From: Hydrogenophaga sp. BPS33 | GTDB lineage: Bacteria > Pseudomonadota > Gammaproteobacteria > Burkholderiales > Burkholderiaceae_C | DNA length: 64,000 bases | Reading direction: 5' to 3' | NCBI RefSeq assembly: GCF_009859475.1 | Contig: NZ_CP044549.1 | Location: 1,302,001-1,366,000, forward strand | In this document: one piece after another, positions 18,908 through 27,349 of the stretch | Position numbering within the stretch: the stretch's first letter is position 1 | Layout of the letters: every line of letters starts with the position of its first letter | Notes under the pieces: model-generated | What the model saw: the letters and a program-made list of their open reading frames with translations, nothing else | Database searches by the model: none | What the model was told of the DNA's origin: nothing | Program-made: the position numbers and the translations under genes

Positions 18908-21640
18908 ATGCGAGTTTCTGATGCACAAGGTCCTGGAGTCGATGCATGGTTGCTGCATCGGCTTCAGCGTTGGGGGATCGAATCGCTGACCGACATCCAG
19001 CAACGTGCGATCGCTGCTGGGGCGGCATCCGGTGAAAGCCTCGTTGTTAGTGCTCCAACTTCATCAGGCAAGACGCTTGTCGGCGAGATCGCCGTGCTCA
19101 CAGCCCTTCGTGCTGGGGTTCGCGCAATTTACCTCGTTTCACATAAGGCGCTAGCCGATCAGAAGTACCTCGATTTCGTGGCTCGCTTCGGTGAGAATGC
19201 CGTCGAGCCGCTGGGCTCGGTTGGTCTGAACACAGGGGACCGAACCGAAGGCGATATCGACGCTCAATTAACCGTTGCGACCTACGAGAAGGCGCTAGGC
19301 CTTTTTTTGAGCGGTCAGCTCAGACCGAATAGTGCGCTTGTTGTCGCCGACGAGTTGCAGATTCTTGGTGAGCCCGGCCGCGGACCAGACATTGAAGCGC
19401 TTTGCGGGGCCCTACGGCAACGCGGAATCCGACAGTTTTTAGCATTGACCGCGACTGTAGATAACCCGGAAGACATAGCGGGATGGATGGCGTGCAAACT
19501 TGTACGCAGCGCGCATCGAGATGTGCCACTGCATCAAGAGGTTTGGTACGGGGGACGCGTTCATCGCACGAAGTTTGGAGATAGCACCGGACAGGAAATT
19601 CGTGGCGGAGCAACTGCAACGAACGACATTTTTGCAGTGGTGGACCACTTGCTACGACTTGACCGCGGGCCCGTACTTGTTTTCACGGAGAGTCGTCGCG
19701 AGGCGGTCAATCTTGCAAACACATTCGGACAGAGAAGGCCCCGAGTCGGCATTGGTATCGAGCTGGCGCAGCAGCTTGATTTGTTTTCGGAGCCAACAGA
19801 GTCGTCCGATCAACTCAGGGAGAGTGCCGAGCGTCGTGTCGCATTTCACACTGCTGACCTGTCACCACAAGAACGCCAGGTTGTCGAGGGTGGCTTCACT
19901 GAGGGAAAGTTCGAGGTGTGTTTTTCCACTTCGACTCTTGCAGCAGGAGTGAACTTCCCGTTTCGCACAATTGTCTTTTCAAAGCTGACGTATCGCTTCG
20001 GTGACCGGGCAGGGAATCACATCGTGCAGTCCGACTACCGCAACATGTCCGGGCGTGCAGGCAGGCTTGGGATGCATCCCGACGGGTTCTCCGTTCTGTT
20101 GCCGCAAAACAATGTCGAACTAGCGCACGCCAACTTGCTCGTGCTTCCCGAAAACGACCGACTTGGCTCGCAGTTGGTGCACCTGAGTATCCGGAAAACG
20201 ATCCTGACGCTGATCGCGTCTGGGCTGGCCAGCAGTTTTGCCGAGGTCATGACGTTCTTTGAGAACACCCTTTACTGGTATCAAACTCTCAACCGAAATC
20301 CTACGAAGCTTGCACTTTTGACGACCGAAAGTCGCGCTGCGGCAGACTGGTTAGCCGCTAATGGGTTGATCCGCGACGAGGCTGATGCATTACTCGTTAC
20401 ACCACTGGGCAACGCAACGGCGGTGTCAGGGCTGCTTCCGGCTACGGCCGTGCAGCTCGCAGCAATGCTACGTACCTTCGGGCCTCGGCTTTCGGCGAGC
20501 TTCGATGAGTGGATTCCCGGATTGATCTACGCGGCCTGTGCCAGTGAGGAATTCAGGGCCGAACGGCCGTCGAGATTCTTTCCCTATCCGTCGCAGACTA
20601 GCTACGAGTCTATAACGTTCTGGGGCACGAAGTTGCTACCCGTGGCGATCGACCGAAACGACATGAAGTTGGCGCAGTGTGCTCACGCGATCGTTCTCTA
20701 TTCTGAAGGTCTGGCGGATCGCAAGATCGCGCACGTCGCACGAGTGCCAGGAGGCACTATTCATCGACTTGCACTGGACGTCGCTTGGGTGCTAGATGGT
20801 CTACATAAACTTTCAACGGTCCCCGATCTAGGCTGCCCCCAAACGTTGAGCAACCAAATCGCCATGTTGGCTCGTCGGGTCCGATGGGGTGCACCACCAG
20901 AGGTGCTGGATGTGTTGCGGGTCGCCGAACGGCATAGCGTACCCGGCTTCGGCAGGCAGCGTGCAATGGGCCTGGTTGCACAGGGTATTGAAACGCTGCA
21001 CGATGTGCTGTCAACCGCGAAGGAAAAGCTTGTTCAGCTGCTACGAAGCGAGCCGCGTGCTCAAGCGTTGATCGATGCGGTGTCCAGCACAGTAGGACTG
21101 GGGCAGAGCAGGCTGTCTTCAGCCCACCGGAAGTCCGGACATGAATTAGGCATTGAGCATCTGGTCAAGGCTTGCAACGATGCCTTAGGCACGGAGTATG
21201 AGGAGGCTGTAGCGACCCTTCTAATGGTCGAAGCTGCTTGGGTAGTGACAGTGCTGGACGATGGTAGGCACCCCAACGTGCCAGATCTCCTAGTCACTCT
21301 TGGTGCACAGCAGGTTCTGCTGGAATGCAAAACCTGTACTAAGTCGCCCCCACTTATAAAAAAGGAGGAAGCATGGGCCGTCATGCAGAAGGCGGCGGAC
21401 TTCGATCCCATCATGAGGCGAGTGACCCTCGGCAAGCCAGCGTTCGACGAGACGTCAAAGAAGAAGGCGGCGGCATCAAAGGACATCACGCTGATCGAAC
21501 ACAGCCTATTTATGGAAGGGCTGTTGCGTGTGCATGGCGGCTCGTTGTCTGCAGCCGACTTTATGGCTTGGCTAGGCAGCCCCGGCGTCGCCGAGCTTGA
21601 ACGGCTCGCCGGTACTCCGACCTATGCCAACAAGTTGTAG
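18908..21640 (+). CDS. Ski2-like DEAD/DEAH-box helicase with C-terminal PD-(D/E)XK nuclease motif
   Basis: 910-residue superfamily 2 helicase. The sequence shows a Q-motif region at 28-35, Walker A APTSSGKT at 49-56, DELQ as motif II at 148-151, LTATV at 180-184 and motif VI QSDYRNMSGRAGR at 374-386. Towards the C terminus a VPDLLV...LLECK array places P792-D793, E806 and K808 as a PD-(D/E)XK nuclease core, preceded by a helix with YEEAVATLLMVEAAW. The Met at 18908 has AGGAGG nine bases upstream. G+C is visibly lower than in the flanks. It converges on the methylase gene with only 23 bp between. A role in DNA defence is inferred from the helicase-nuclease fusion and the neighbours. Confidence 0.85.
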   Translation: MRVSDAQGPGVDAWLLHRLQRWGIESLTDIQQRAIAAGAASGESLVVSAPTSSGKTLVGEIAVLTALRAGVRAIYLVSHKALADQKYLDFVARFGENAVEPLGSVGLNTGDRTEGDIDAQLTVATYEKALGLFLSGQLRPNSALVVADELQILGEPGRGPDIEALCGALRQRGIRQFLALTATVDNPEDIAGWMACKLVRSAHRDVPLHQEVWYGGRVHRTKFGDSTGQEIRGGATATNDIFAVVDHLLRLDRGPVLVFTESRREAVNLANTFGQRRPRVGIGIELAQQLDLFSEPTESSDQLRESAERRVAFHTADLSPQERQVVEGGFTEGKFEVCFSTSTLAAGVNFPFRTIVFSKLTYRFGDRAGNHIVQSDYRNMSGRAGRLGMHPDGFSVLLPQNNVELAHANLLVLPENDRLGSQLVHLSIRKTILTLIASGLASSFAEVMTFFENTLYWYQTLNRNPTKLALLTTESRAAADWLAANGLIRDEADALLVTPLGNATAVSGLLPATAVQLAAMLRTFGPRLSASFDEWIPGLIYAACASEEFRAERPSRFFPYPSQTSYESITFWGTKLLPVAIDRNDMKLAQCAHAIVLYSEGLADRKIAHVARVPGGTIHRLALDVAWVLDGLHKLSTVPDLGCPQTLSNQIAMLARRVRWGAPPEVLDVLRVAERHSVPGFGRQRAMGLVAQGIETLHDVLSTAKEKLVQLLRSEPRAQALIDAVSSTVGLGQSRLSSAHRKSGHELGIEHLVKACNDALGTEYEEAVATLLMVEAAWVVTVLDDGRHPNVPDLLVTLGAQQVLLECKTCTKSPPLIKKEEAWAVMQKAADFDPIMRRVTLGKPAFDETSKKKAAASKDITLIEHSLFMEGLLRVHGGSLSAADFMAWLGSPGVAELERLAGTPTYANKL

Positions 21641-21663
21641 CGATCTCACGGGCAACAGGGCAC

Positions 21664-22527
21664 CTATGCCGCCATCGCCTCAGGTAAACCAGTCGACAGT
21701 CGATCGCTAAAGAACATAACCTCCGCCCCTGTGTAGCGGCGTTGTGCGGTGTAATTGAGTCCGTATGTGACCGACCTCGCAAATGAATACATCGTCCTGA
21801 TGGCTTCTGCGTTGTCGTAAGAGACCACCCAAGGCCTGCGAAAACGGGCGCTGGCGAGTAGCTTTGCTATCTGCGCATGGTCATCGTGCCTGTAGAAGTT
21901 CCGATACAGGCCAGCACCTTTAACGTAGTAGGGCGGATCTAGGTAGACCAGCGCCTTGGAAGGGAGGAACTGATGGCATCGCAGCAAAAGTTGGCGTGCG
22001 TCTTCTTCGTAGACGAAGATTGAGTGGGCGTGTCGGCCGATACGTTCAAGGCGCTTGCACAGCTCGTCGCGCATGAACCGGGCATCGAGACGATAGGCTC
22101 CAGCTTGTCCCTTTCCTCCTATAACTCCGCCTTTCAAGATTCCTGACCGATTCGTGCGGTTCATAAACAGAGTGGCAAAGCCGCGATGCAGCTCTGAGGC
22201 ATTTACATTCTCCAGCATGACCTCGCGCCAGTGATACCAAGCGTCCATGGTCACAGGTTCGTTCGCAACCATGGCAACGAGCTCTCTGGACTGGCGAGTG
22301 GCCGCTCTCCAAAACACCGCAACTGCTGGATCCGCATCGTTGATGTGCGTGCGTGTGACCGCCCCCTCTATCAGCAACTCAAGTGCAACGCCTGCCCCTC
22401 CTGCGAAGGGTTCTAGATAATCCCCGCCCTCTAGACCATTCGCCTTGATGAGACTAGAGATAAGAGGCGCGAAGCGAGCTTTCCCTCCCGGATAGCGTAG
22501 GGGTGTGTAGAGCTTTTTTGAGTACAT
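21664..22527 (-). CDS. Dam-type N6-adenine DNA methyltransferase (D12 class)
   Basis: 287 residues, a normal Dam length. It shows PLRYPGGK at 9-16, the SAM-binding FAGGAG at 41-46, NRTNRSGI at 123-130 and the catalytic DPPY at 197-200. It should methylate adenine in a short recognition sequence. It is the second gene of an operon with the ATPase upstream (43-bp gap). Because the partner genes look like nucleases, it may protect self DNA rather than act as a housekeeping Dam, which betaproteobacteria of this group usually lack. The recognition site is unknown. Confidence 0.9.
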   Translation of the reverse strand: MYSKKLYTPLRYPGGKARFAPLISSLIKANGLEGGDYLEPFAGGAGVALELLIEGAVTRTHINDADPAVAVFWRAATRQSRELVAMVANEPVTMDAWYHWREVMLENVNASELHRGFATLFMNRTNRSGILKGGVIGGKGQAGAYRLDARFMRDELCKRLERIGRHAHSIFVYEEDARQLLLRCHQFLPSKALVYLDPPYYVKGAGLYRNFYRHDDHAQIAKLLASARFRRPWVVSYDNAEAIRTMYSFARSVTYGLNYTAQRRYTGAEVMFFSDRLSTGLPEAMAA

Positions 22528-22570
22528 GGTGCTGAGGTACTTTAGCGATAGAAAGCCTGCTTGGCCAGCC

Positions 22571-24235
22571 TCACGCAGTCAGTCGCTTTACTGCGGCTTG
22601 GATGGTCTGATCGAGCGCACTGTTGAATGCGTCAATTTCGTCCGTGTGGCAGGCTGCCCACTCGCGTACGACGTTCCAACTCTTTAGGGCTGTCCAGTGA
22701 GTTTCCCACCAACTTTTGCTACTTACTCGACCGTTACTGCTGCCAGAGTCCTCTGGAAAAAACTTGGCTTGTATACGGTCACCACTGGCATTGGCCGGAC
22801 CTATGTTTCGCATGGCCTCGTACAGCTGCCCATCGGTTGCACGCGCTACAGCACGCAAAAATCCTTTGATGGTGTTTTCAGGTGACCGATTCGTGCCGCT
22901 GGCACCGTGAACGCATGGGAGCTTCAAAATATTGCCGTAGGCCATCATCTTTGCTGGCACTGGAGTATCGCCATCGACTGCAAGCACCCGAGTCCTAAAC
23001 ATCGGATCTACGCTCGGGAACTTGATCATATTGGTGCCGCCGGCGAACAATGGCACGCACTTGATCGTCACACCGTGCCGGCGCCCCAATCTATTTCTGG
23101 CTGCTGTCGGCACCAGTTCCGAAAAGAACTGGGCACCTTCCCTGTCTTCGAAGTAGATGAACAGCGTGGGCTTGCGACGTTTGGAAGTCGGAGTGATGTC
23201 GGCGCTCAACTCCATATCACTTCGGATAGCGGCTAGCCTTTGATCCTCTGCCAGTCGCGGCTTTCTTGTGTCCACCAGGTAGACAACCGTGTCTGGAGCA
23301 TTGACATTGCCACCACCGTCAGGATGTATCGCCTCGATCAACCTAGGCGAATGCGTCGTCGCGATGATCTGAAGTTGCAATCGGCCGGCATAGCGCTTCA
23401 GAGCGGTGGCTAATGCCGCAATGGCATGAGGATGAAATCCAGCATCTAGTTCGTCAATGATCAGTAGGCCGCCGGCATACGCTGTTCCAGCTTCTCTCTT
23501 CAATCTGTTAAATGAGGCCAAAGCGGTAGCAATGCTGCCGAGGCTGTCTTGTCCCACTGAGATTGCCTGCGCGTCATGGTCTTCGTAGCCAGGCTGTGCA
23601 CTCCTCTTTTTGGAGCCCTTAATGCTTTGCCGGGTAATGTTTGCATTCGGCGTACTGCTCAATATCACGGAGCGGACAAAGTCGACCATCAAAGTGCTGT
23701 CGTCTTCGTGCATCTGTAAAGCGGTGCTTTCAACCTCCTTCTCGTCGGCTTCTCCTATCGAAGTCAGTCGTTTGATGCCCAGGTAGATCGCTGGCAGTGG
23801 AATCTTTGCGTCGGGTCCTACGGGATCGTCTTCGCTCCGATTTACAGTCCGCGGCACAACTCGTGCCCGTCTGTGCGCACTTCGACGCGTCATGGCACAT
23901 CGTTTGACAACCTCCACCCCATGCACCGACGCGGTGATCGTCGGACTGCTAGCAGAGTCGGCTTGATTTCTATCAACCTCCTCAAGTCCCAAATAGACAA
24001 TCCGCTCGATATTTGCGTAGTACGGCTCGCCGAAGTAGCTCCTTGGTCCGCTGTCGGACGTATCACCGAACGTGTTGGCCACGAGGCCGAGAATGGTGGA
24101 CTTGCCAATGCCGTTGTGTCCAGCAATGAGCGTGAGGCGAGGCGCGAAGGTTATCTCAAGCGCCTGCAGCTTGCGAAACGGCGTCGCACCAAAGCTGATT
24201 GATTTCACTTGGATACCAGTTGTGAGCTGCTTCAT
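22571..24235 (-). CDS. AAA/ABC-type ATPase with TOPRIM-like C terminus (OLD/PARIS-like)
   Basis: 554 residues. The ATPase is of the SMC/ABC kind: Walker A GHNGIGKST at 39-47, a signature-like SVGQDSLG at 227-234, Walker B GLLIIDELDAG at 256-266 and a switch His in ATTHSPRLI near 295. Residues from about 350 on leave the ATPase fold. There an acidic FEDREGAQFFSEL (361-373) followed by LAVDGDT (419-424) resembles the Glu and Asp-x-Asp motifs of TOPRIM or DUF4435 nucleases found in OLD, Gabija and PARIS proteins. The Met at 24235 has AAAGG six bases upstream; a longer form from 24310 lacks support. It leads the operon with the Dam methylase. The nuclease assignment is a motif-level inference. 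Confidence 0.8.
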   Translation of the reverse strand: MKQLTTGIQVKSISFGATPFRKLQALEITFAPRLTLIAGHNGIGKSTILGLVANTFGDTSDSGPRSYFGEPYYANIERIVYLGLEEVDRNQADSASSPTITASVHGVEVVKRCAMTRRSAHRRARVVPRTVNRSEDDPVGPDAKIPLPAIYLGIKRLTSIGEADEKEVESTALQMHEDDSTLMVDFVRSVILSSTPNANITRQSIKGSKKRSAQPGYEDHDAQAISVGQDSLGSIATALASFNRLKREAGTAYAGGLLIIDELDAGFHPHAIAALATALKRYAGRLQLQIIATTHSPRLIEAIHPDGGGNVNAPDTVVYLVDTRKPRLAEDQRLAAIRSDMELSADITPTSKRRKPTLFIYFEDREGAQFFSELVPTAARNRLGRRHGVTIKCVPLFAGGTNMIKFPSVDPMFRTRVLAVDGDTPVPAKMMAYGNILKLPCVHGASGTNRSPENTIKGFLRAVARATDGQLYEAMRNIGPANASGDRIQAKFFPEDSGSSNGRVSSKSWWETHWTALKSWNVVREWAACHTDEIDAFNSALDQTIQAAVKRLTA

Positions 24236-24428
24236 CAGTCCCTTTCGGCGCGCGGAGGCTCGCTCGGAAGTCGAATGTAACAAATCGGAAACGTGGCAGA
24301 GGAAACCCAACTCTGCTGCGATTCGGCTGCAGCTCCGTCGCTATACTGCGCCCGTCAAGTCGAAAAAACTTGATCGGGATTGGTCTCCCTGAATCGCCCC
24401 GGGATTCGCGGAGGCTGTTTGGTTTAAG

Positions 24429-25280
24429 TCAGGCCACCACCTCGGTGTTCTGACTGGCGAGTTGCCGGTAGTAGTTTGCCTCAGCCTCTGCTGGCGGTAT
24501 GTACCCGATGGGTTCGAGCAGGCGATGGTGGTTGAACCAGGACACCCATTCAAGGGTCGCCAGCTCCACCGCCTCCTTGGTCTTCCATGGCGCTCGACGG
24601 TGAATCAACTCGGCCTTGTAGAGCCCGTTGATGGTCTCTGCCAAGGCGTTGTCGTAGCTGTCGCCCTTGCTGCCCACAGACGGCTCGATGCCGGCCTCAG
24701 CCAGCCGTTCGGAGTATCGGATGCTGACGTATTGAGAGCCCCTGTCGCTGTGGCATATCAGGCTTCCATCGCGCTCTGGCTGCCGGGCGTACAGGGCCTG
24801 CTCCAGCGCATCGAGCACGAAGTCCGTACGCATTGAACTGCTCACCCGCCAACCCACGATGCGTCGGGCAAACACGTCGATGACAAAGGCCACATAGAGC
24901 CAGCCCTGCCAGGTCGAGACATAGGTGAAGTCGCTGACCCAAAGCTGGTTGGGCCGCTCGGCCCGGAACTGCCGGTTCACGCGGTCCAGCGGGCAAGGTG
25001 CCTTGGCATCACTGATGGTGGTGCGCACGACCTTGCCACGCATCACACCGCGCAGCCCGAGCTTGCGCATCAAGCGCTCGACCGTGCAGCGAGCCACAGA
25101 CACGCCTTCGCGGGCCAGTTGCCGCCACACCTTGTCGGCACCATAGACCTGCATGTTGGCCTGCCAGACACGTTCAATCTGTGGCATTAGCATCTCGTCG
25201 CGCTGCGCCCGGGCGCAGCGCTTGTGGGGCTCTCGCTGTTGCGCAGCGTGCCTTCGATATGCCGATGGGGCGACCTGCAA
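24429..25280 (-). CDS. IS3 transposase OrfB (DDE integrase domain)
   Basis: 283 residues from the first Met. The catalytic core spans about 105-270, with the first Asp in WVSDFTYV, the second in CHSDRGSQYVS and the Glu in NALAETINGLYK, plus the HTH_21 segment near the N terminus. OrfB is normally made as an OrfAB fusion by -1 frameshifting. Its frame is -1 relative to OrfA, and GTTTTTC at 25373-25379 is a possible slippage site. No frame damage is visible, so the element may be active. Confidence 0.92.
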   Translation of the reverse strand: MQVAPSAYRRHAAQQREPHKRCARAQRDEMLMPQIERVWQANMQVYGADKVWRQLAREGVSVARCTVERLMRKLGLRGVMRGKVVRTTISDAKAPCPLDRVNRQFRAERPNQLWVSDFTYVSTWQGWLYVAFVIDVFARRIVGWRVSSSMRTDFVLDALEQALYARQPERDGSLICHSDRGSQYVSIRYSERLAEAGIEPSVGSKGDSYDNALAETINGLYKAELIHRRAPWKTKEAVELATLEWVSWFNHHRLLEPIGYIPPAEAEANYYRQLASQNTEVVA

Positions 25281-25336
25281 GACCTTGCAGAGCGGCTCGA
25301 CCCCGAAGGCATCGCGATGCTTGTCGATGAAGTCCT

Positions 25337-25660
25337 TCAGGACTTGAGCCGGCGGTCGAGCTCCGCTTGGGCGAAAAACGCGCTGGCCAGCTTCAATATC
25401 TCATTGGCCCGGCGCAGCTCCTTGACCTCGCGCTCCAGCTCCTTCATCCGCTGAGCCTCGCTGGTCGTGACGCCCTCACGCACACCGGCATCGACCTCGG
25501 CGCGCTTGACCCATTCGTTCAAGGTCTGCGGCACGCAGCCAATCTTGGGCGCAATGGACTCAATGGCCGCCCACAGCGACGGGTACTCTCTACGGTGCTC
25601 TTGCACCATCCTCACTGCCCGCTCACGCACCTCGGGCGAAAACTTGTTCGACTTGCTCAT
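25337..25660 (-). CDS. IS3 transposase OrfA
   Basis: 107 residues with an N-terminal helix-turn-helix ([15 protein letters not shown] to [11 protein letters not shown]) and a C-terminal leucine-zipper-like coiled coil ([20 protein letters not shown]). It binds the element's terminal repeats and supplies the N-terminal part of the OrfAB transposase. Confidence 0.92.
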   Translation of the reverse strand: MSKSNKFSPEVRERAVRMVQEHRREYPSLWAAIESIAPKIGCVPQTLNEWVKRAEVDAGVREGVTTSEAQRMKELEREVKELRRANEILKLASAFFAQAELDRRLKS

Positions 25661-25722
25661 GGCTCAATCCTCTCAGAGTGTTGAGCCTCCTCAAAACCCG
25701 GGGCGATTCACCCGGTGAAACC

Positions 25723-25752
25723 GTTGCGGCGAAAGCCGCAGCATCTTTTTTT
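25723..25752 (+). terminator. Rho-independent terminator
   Basis: GTTGCGGC and GCCGCAGC form an 8-bp stem (one G-T pair) around a GAAA tetraloop. AT and a CTTTTTTT tract follow. It lies just right of the IS element and would end a plus-strand transcript coming from the left, now separated from its source by the insertion. Confidence 0.7.
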
Positions 25753-25864
25753 AACCTTCAGGGTCTGCGGCTTTTCGCTCGTCCGTCAGTTTTGGCGGCT
25801 CGGGTGAGGAGCCTTACGGCTCGCCGGTTTTGGCAACGATTTCCCGGTAGACGAACTTGTCCGG

Positions 25865-25896
25865 GCCGCCGCCCTTCACATCAGAAGGGCGGCGGC
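25865..25896. repeat. Perfect 13-bp inverted repeat
   Basis: GCCGCCGCCCTTC and its exact complement GAAGGGCGGCGGC are separated by ACATCA. No T tract follows, so it is not a simple terminator. It lies 34 bp before the start codon at 25930. Two further weaker inverted repeats (25729-25741 with 25765-25778, and 25809-25822) make 25711-25929 unusually rich in hairpins. Confidence 0.7.
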
Positions 25897-25929
25897 ATCC
25901 CCAACGAGTCGTCTAGGGAGCCACACAGC

Positions 25930-26358
25930 ATGGCAAGCAAGAAACCGGTCCGTTCCACCGCGCAGCAGCAAAAGCAACTGCAACAACACCTGCAGCCCAC
26001 AAGAGCCCGCAGCCCGCGCACAGCCTCCGCGCAATCCAGCAGCCCTCCACCCAACGCCGCCACCCCACCACCCACGATGGCCCAATGCATCGCCTGGTCG
26101 GGCAATGTCCGCGATCACGTGGCCGATCTGTCGGAGGCGTTCATGCCGTATCTCGTGCTGGAGCGTTTCGTGTCGCCTGAGTACGCGGACGAGGTGCATG
26201 CCGACGTGCCCGCTTCGCGCGGTGAGCTGGGGGCGATGCTACGCAACTTCAACGCCGCGATCCAGCAGCAGCTGGACATGCTCGCCAATGCCGCCACGGT
26301 GTTCGCCGCGCAGATGGCGGGCCAGGGTCAACCAGGCAGTGACAGTCGCAGCGGTTGA
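25930..26358 (+). CDS. Hypothetical protein with Gln/Pro-rich N terminus
   Basis: 142 residues, not recognised. Residues 1-50 are low in complexity (QQQKQLQQHLQP, then Ser/Pro/Ala-rich). From about 55 the sequence is amphipathic and helical (VRDHVADLSEAFMPYLVLERF; MLRNFNAAIQQQLDMLANA), suggesting a helical bundle or coiled coil. No signal peptide or membrane segment. Codon use matches the G+C-rich host. It stands alone between the IS element and the DHFR-like gene, which is convergent. Confidence 0.55.
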   Translation: MASKKPVRSTAQQQKQLQQHLQPTRARSPRTASAQSSSPPPNAATPPPTMAQCIAWSGNVRDHVADLSEAFMPYLVLERFVSPEYADEVHADVPASRGELGAMLRNFNAAIQQQLDMLANAATVFAAQMAGQGQPGSDSRSG

Positions 26359-26395
26359 GGGGTAGGCCGTCCAACGCGTGCCGACCGCGCCAGCC

Positions 26396-26938
26396 TCAGG
26401 CGTCGGCCGGCACGTAGGTCAGGCGGAGCACGCCTTCGCCCATCGGGTCGTGCGCCACCAGGCGCAGCGGCGGCCGGGGCCCCGCGAAGTACGGCTTGCC
26501 CCGCCCCAGCACCACCGGGTGCAGGTAGATGCGGTACTCGTCGATCAGGCCCAGCTGGGTGAGGCTGTGGGCCAGCGTCGGGCCCGCCACTTCGATCTCG
26601 CCCTCGTGCTCCCCCTTCAGCACGCGCATCGCGCGCTCAAGACCGTCGTCGCCGCCCACCAGCGTCGCATTCGGCCCCACCGATGCCAGCGTGCGCGACA
26701 CCACCCACTTCGGCTGCCGGCGCCACACCACCGCAAAGGCCTGCTCGTCGGCACTCCACTCCGGGTGCTCATCGTCCCAGTAGCGCATGACCTCGTACAT
26801 TTCGCGGCCGTAGATGCTGCCCGCCTGGCCCTCGGCTTCCTGGATGAAGTGGCGGAACAGCGTGGGACCGGGCGCGAAGCCCATGTGGTCCACGTAACCG
26901 TCGAGCGACACATTCATTCCGCACACGAACCGGGCCAT
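26396..26938 (-). CDS. Dihydrofolate reductase family protein (RibD C-terminal domain)
   Basis: 180 residues, the usual size of the YyaP/RibD_C group. It opens with FVCGMNVSLDGYVDH and has IYGREMYEVMRYW near 42, PKWVVSRTL near 77 and EIEVAGPTLAHSLTQLGLIDEYRIYLHPVVLGRG near 115-145. These follow the DHFR-like NADPH-binding fold. Reaction unknown; most such proteins are uncharacterised reductases rather than true folate enzymes. Monocistronic. Confidence 0.88.
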   Translation of the reverse strand: MARFVCGMNVSLDGYVDHMGFAPGPTLFRHFIQEAEGQAGSIYGREMYEVMRYWDDEHPEWSADEQAFAVVWRRQPKWVVSRTLASVGPNATLVGGDDGLERAMRVLKGEHEGEIEVAGPTLAHSLTQLGLIDEYRIYLHPVVLGRGKPYFAGPRPPLRLVAHDPMGEGVLRLTYVPADA

Positions 26939-27136
26939 GCCATTTCCTTTCTTTGCGCGGCGCCACAGCGCGCCGGGTGTTCATTGTCAACGCAGGCCCG
27001 CGCAGCAGAAGTGCCCCGCTTTTTTTCGTAGGCAACAGCCTACGCCGTCTTGGGCAGTCGGCCGGCAGCCGAGGGTGATCCGCATGCCTACATTCGGTTG
27101 AACAGAATCAACAACTCCTGGACGAAAGGATGCCCC

Positions 27137-27301
27137 ATGTCATTTGCGATCTACATGATTGGATTAGTGTTGGCGCTCGGAGGCGTTGTATGGGGCCTCG
27201 TGGTTGCCGGGGTGCCCCATGTTTATATCGGCATCACATGCCTCATCATCTTGGGCGTCGGGGTCATGCTGGCCGTTTCACGCACTCGCCAAAAGGACTA
27301 G
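27137..27301 (+). CDS. Small membrane protein, two predicted TM helices
   Basis: 54 residues. Two hydrophobic segments, about 3-25 and 29-46, are joined by a short PHVYIG turn, and the tail SRTRQKD is basic. GAAAGGA six bases before the ATG at 27137 supports translation. Function unknown; the size and topology fit small stress or accessory inner-membrane proteins. It is transcribed alone, facing the convergent LysR gene. Confidence 0.7.
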   Translation: MSFAIYMIGLVLALGGVVWGLVVAGVPHVYIGITCLIILGVGVMLAVSRTRQKD

Positions 27302-27349
27302 CCCCTTACAGACTCGGCGCATGCTCCGTCGAAGCCCTGGAACGTTGCG

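Larger units (their letters stand above)
24390..25710 (-). mobile_element. IS3-family insertion sequence, 1321 bp, intact
   Basis: The ends are imperfect inverted repeats, each opening TGAATCGCCCCGGG and continuing to GGAGGCT, with 24 of 27 positions matching. The element is flanked by CCC on both sides (24387-24389 and 25711-25713), a 3-bp target duplication typical of IS3 elements. It carries orfA and orfB in a -1 frame relation. It stands between the defence-like ATPase operon and the small gene at 25930. Confidence 0.93.
24354..25752 (+). ncRNA. Candidate small structured RNA, split by the IS3 element
   Basis: A TATACT -10-like hexamer lies at 24342-24347. If the insertion sequence and one CCC target copy are removed, the next 75 bases fold as three successive stems: TCAAGT/ACTTGA (24355-24373), CGGGA/TCCCG, which spans the insertion point, and the terminator stem at 25723-25742 with a T run. 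The middle stem is complete only in the pre-insertion sequence. I recognise no known RNA family, and no -35 is convincing. Confidence 0.3.

Noticed and set aside
18908..21640. Helicase as HamB of a Hachiman system
   Set aside because: No HamA-like gene precedes it and the nuclease motif is fused to the helicase itself, so the known two-gene layout is not met.
21664..24235. Prophage origin of the Dam methylase and ATPase
   Set aside because: No integrase, capsid, terminase, lysis or replication genes are found nearby; the segment looks like a defence island, not a prophage.
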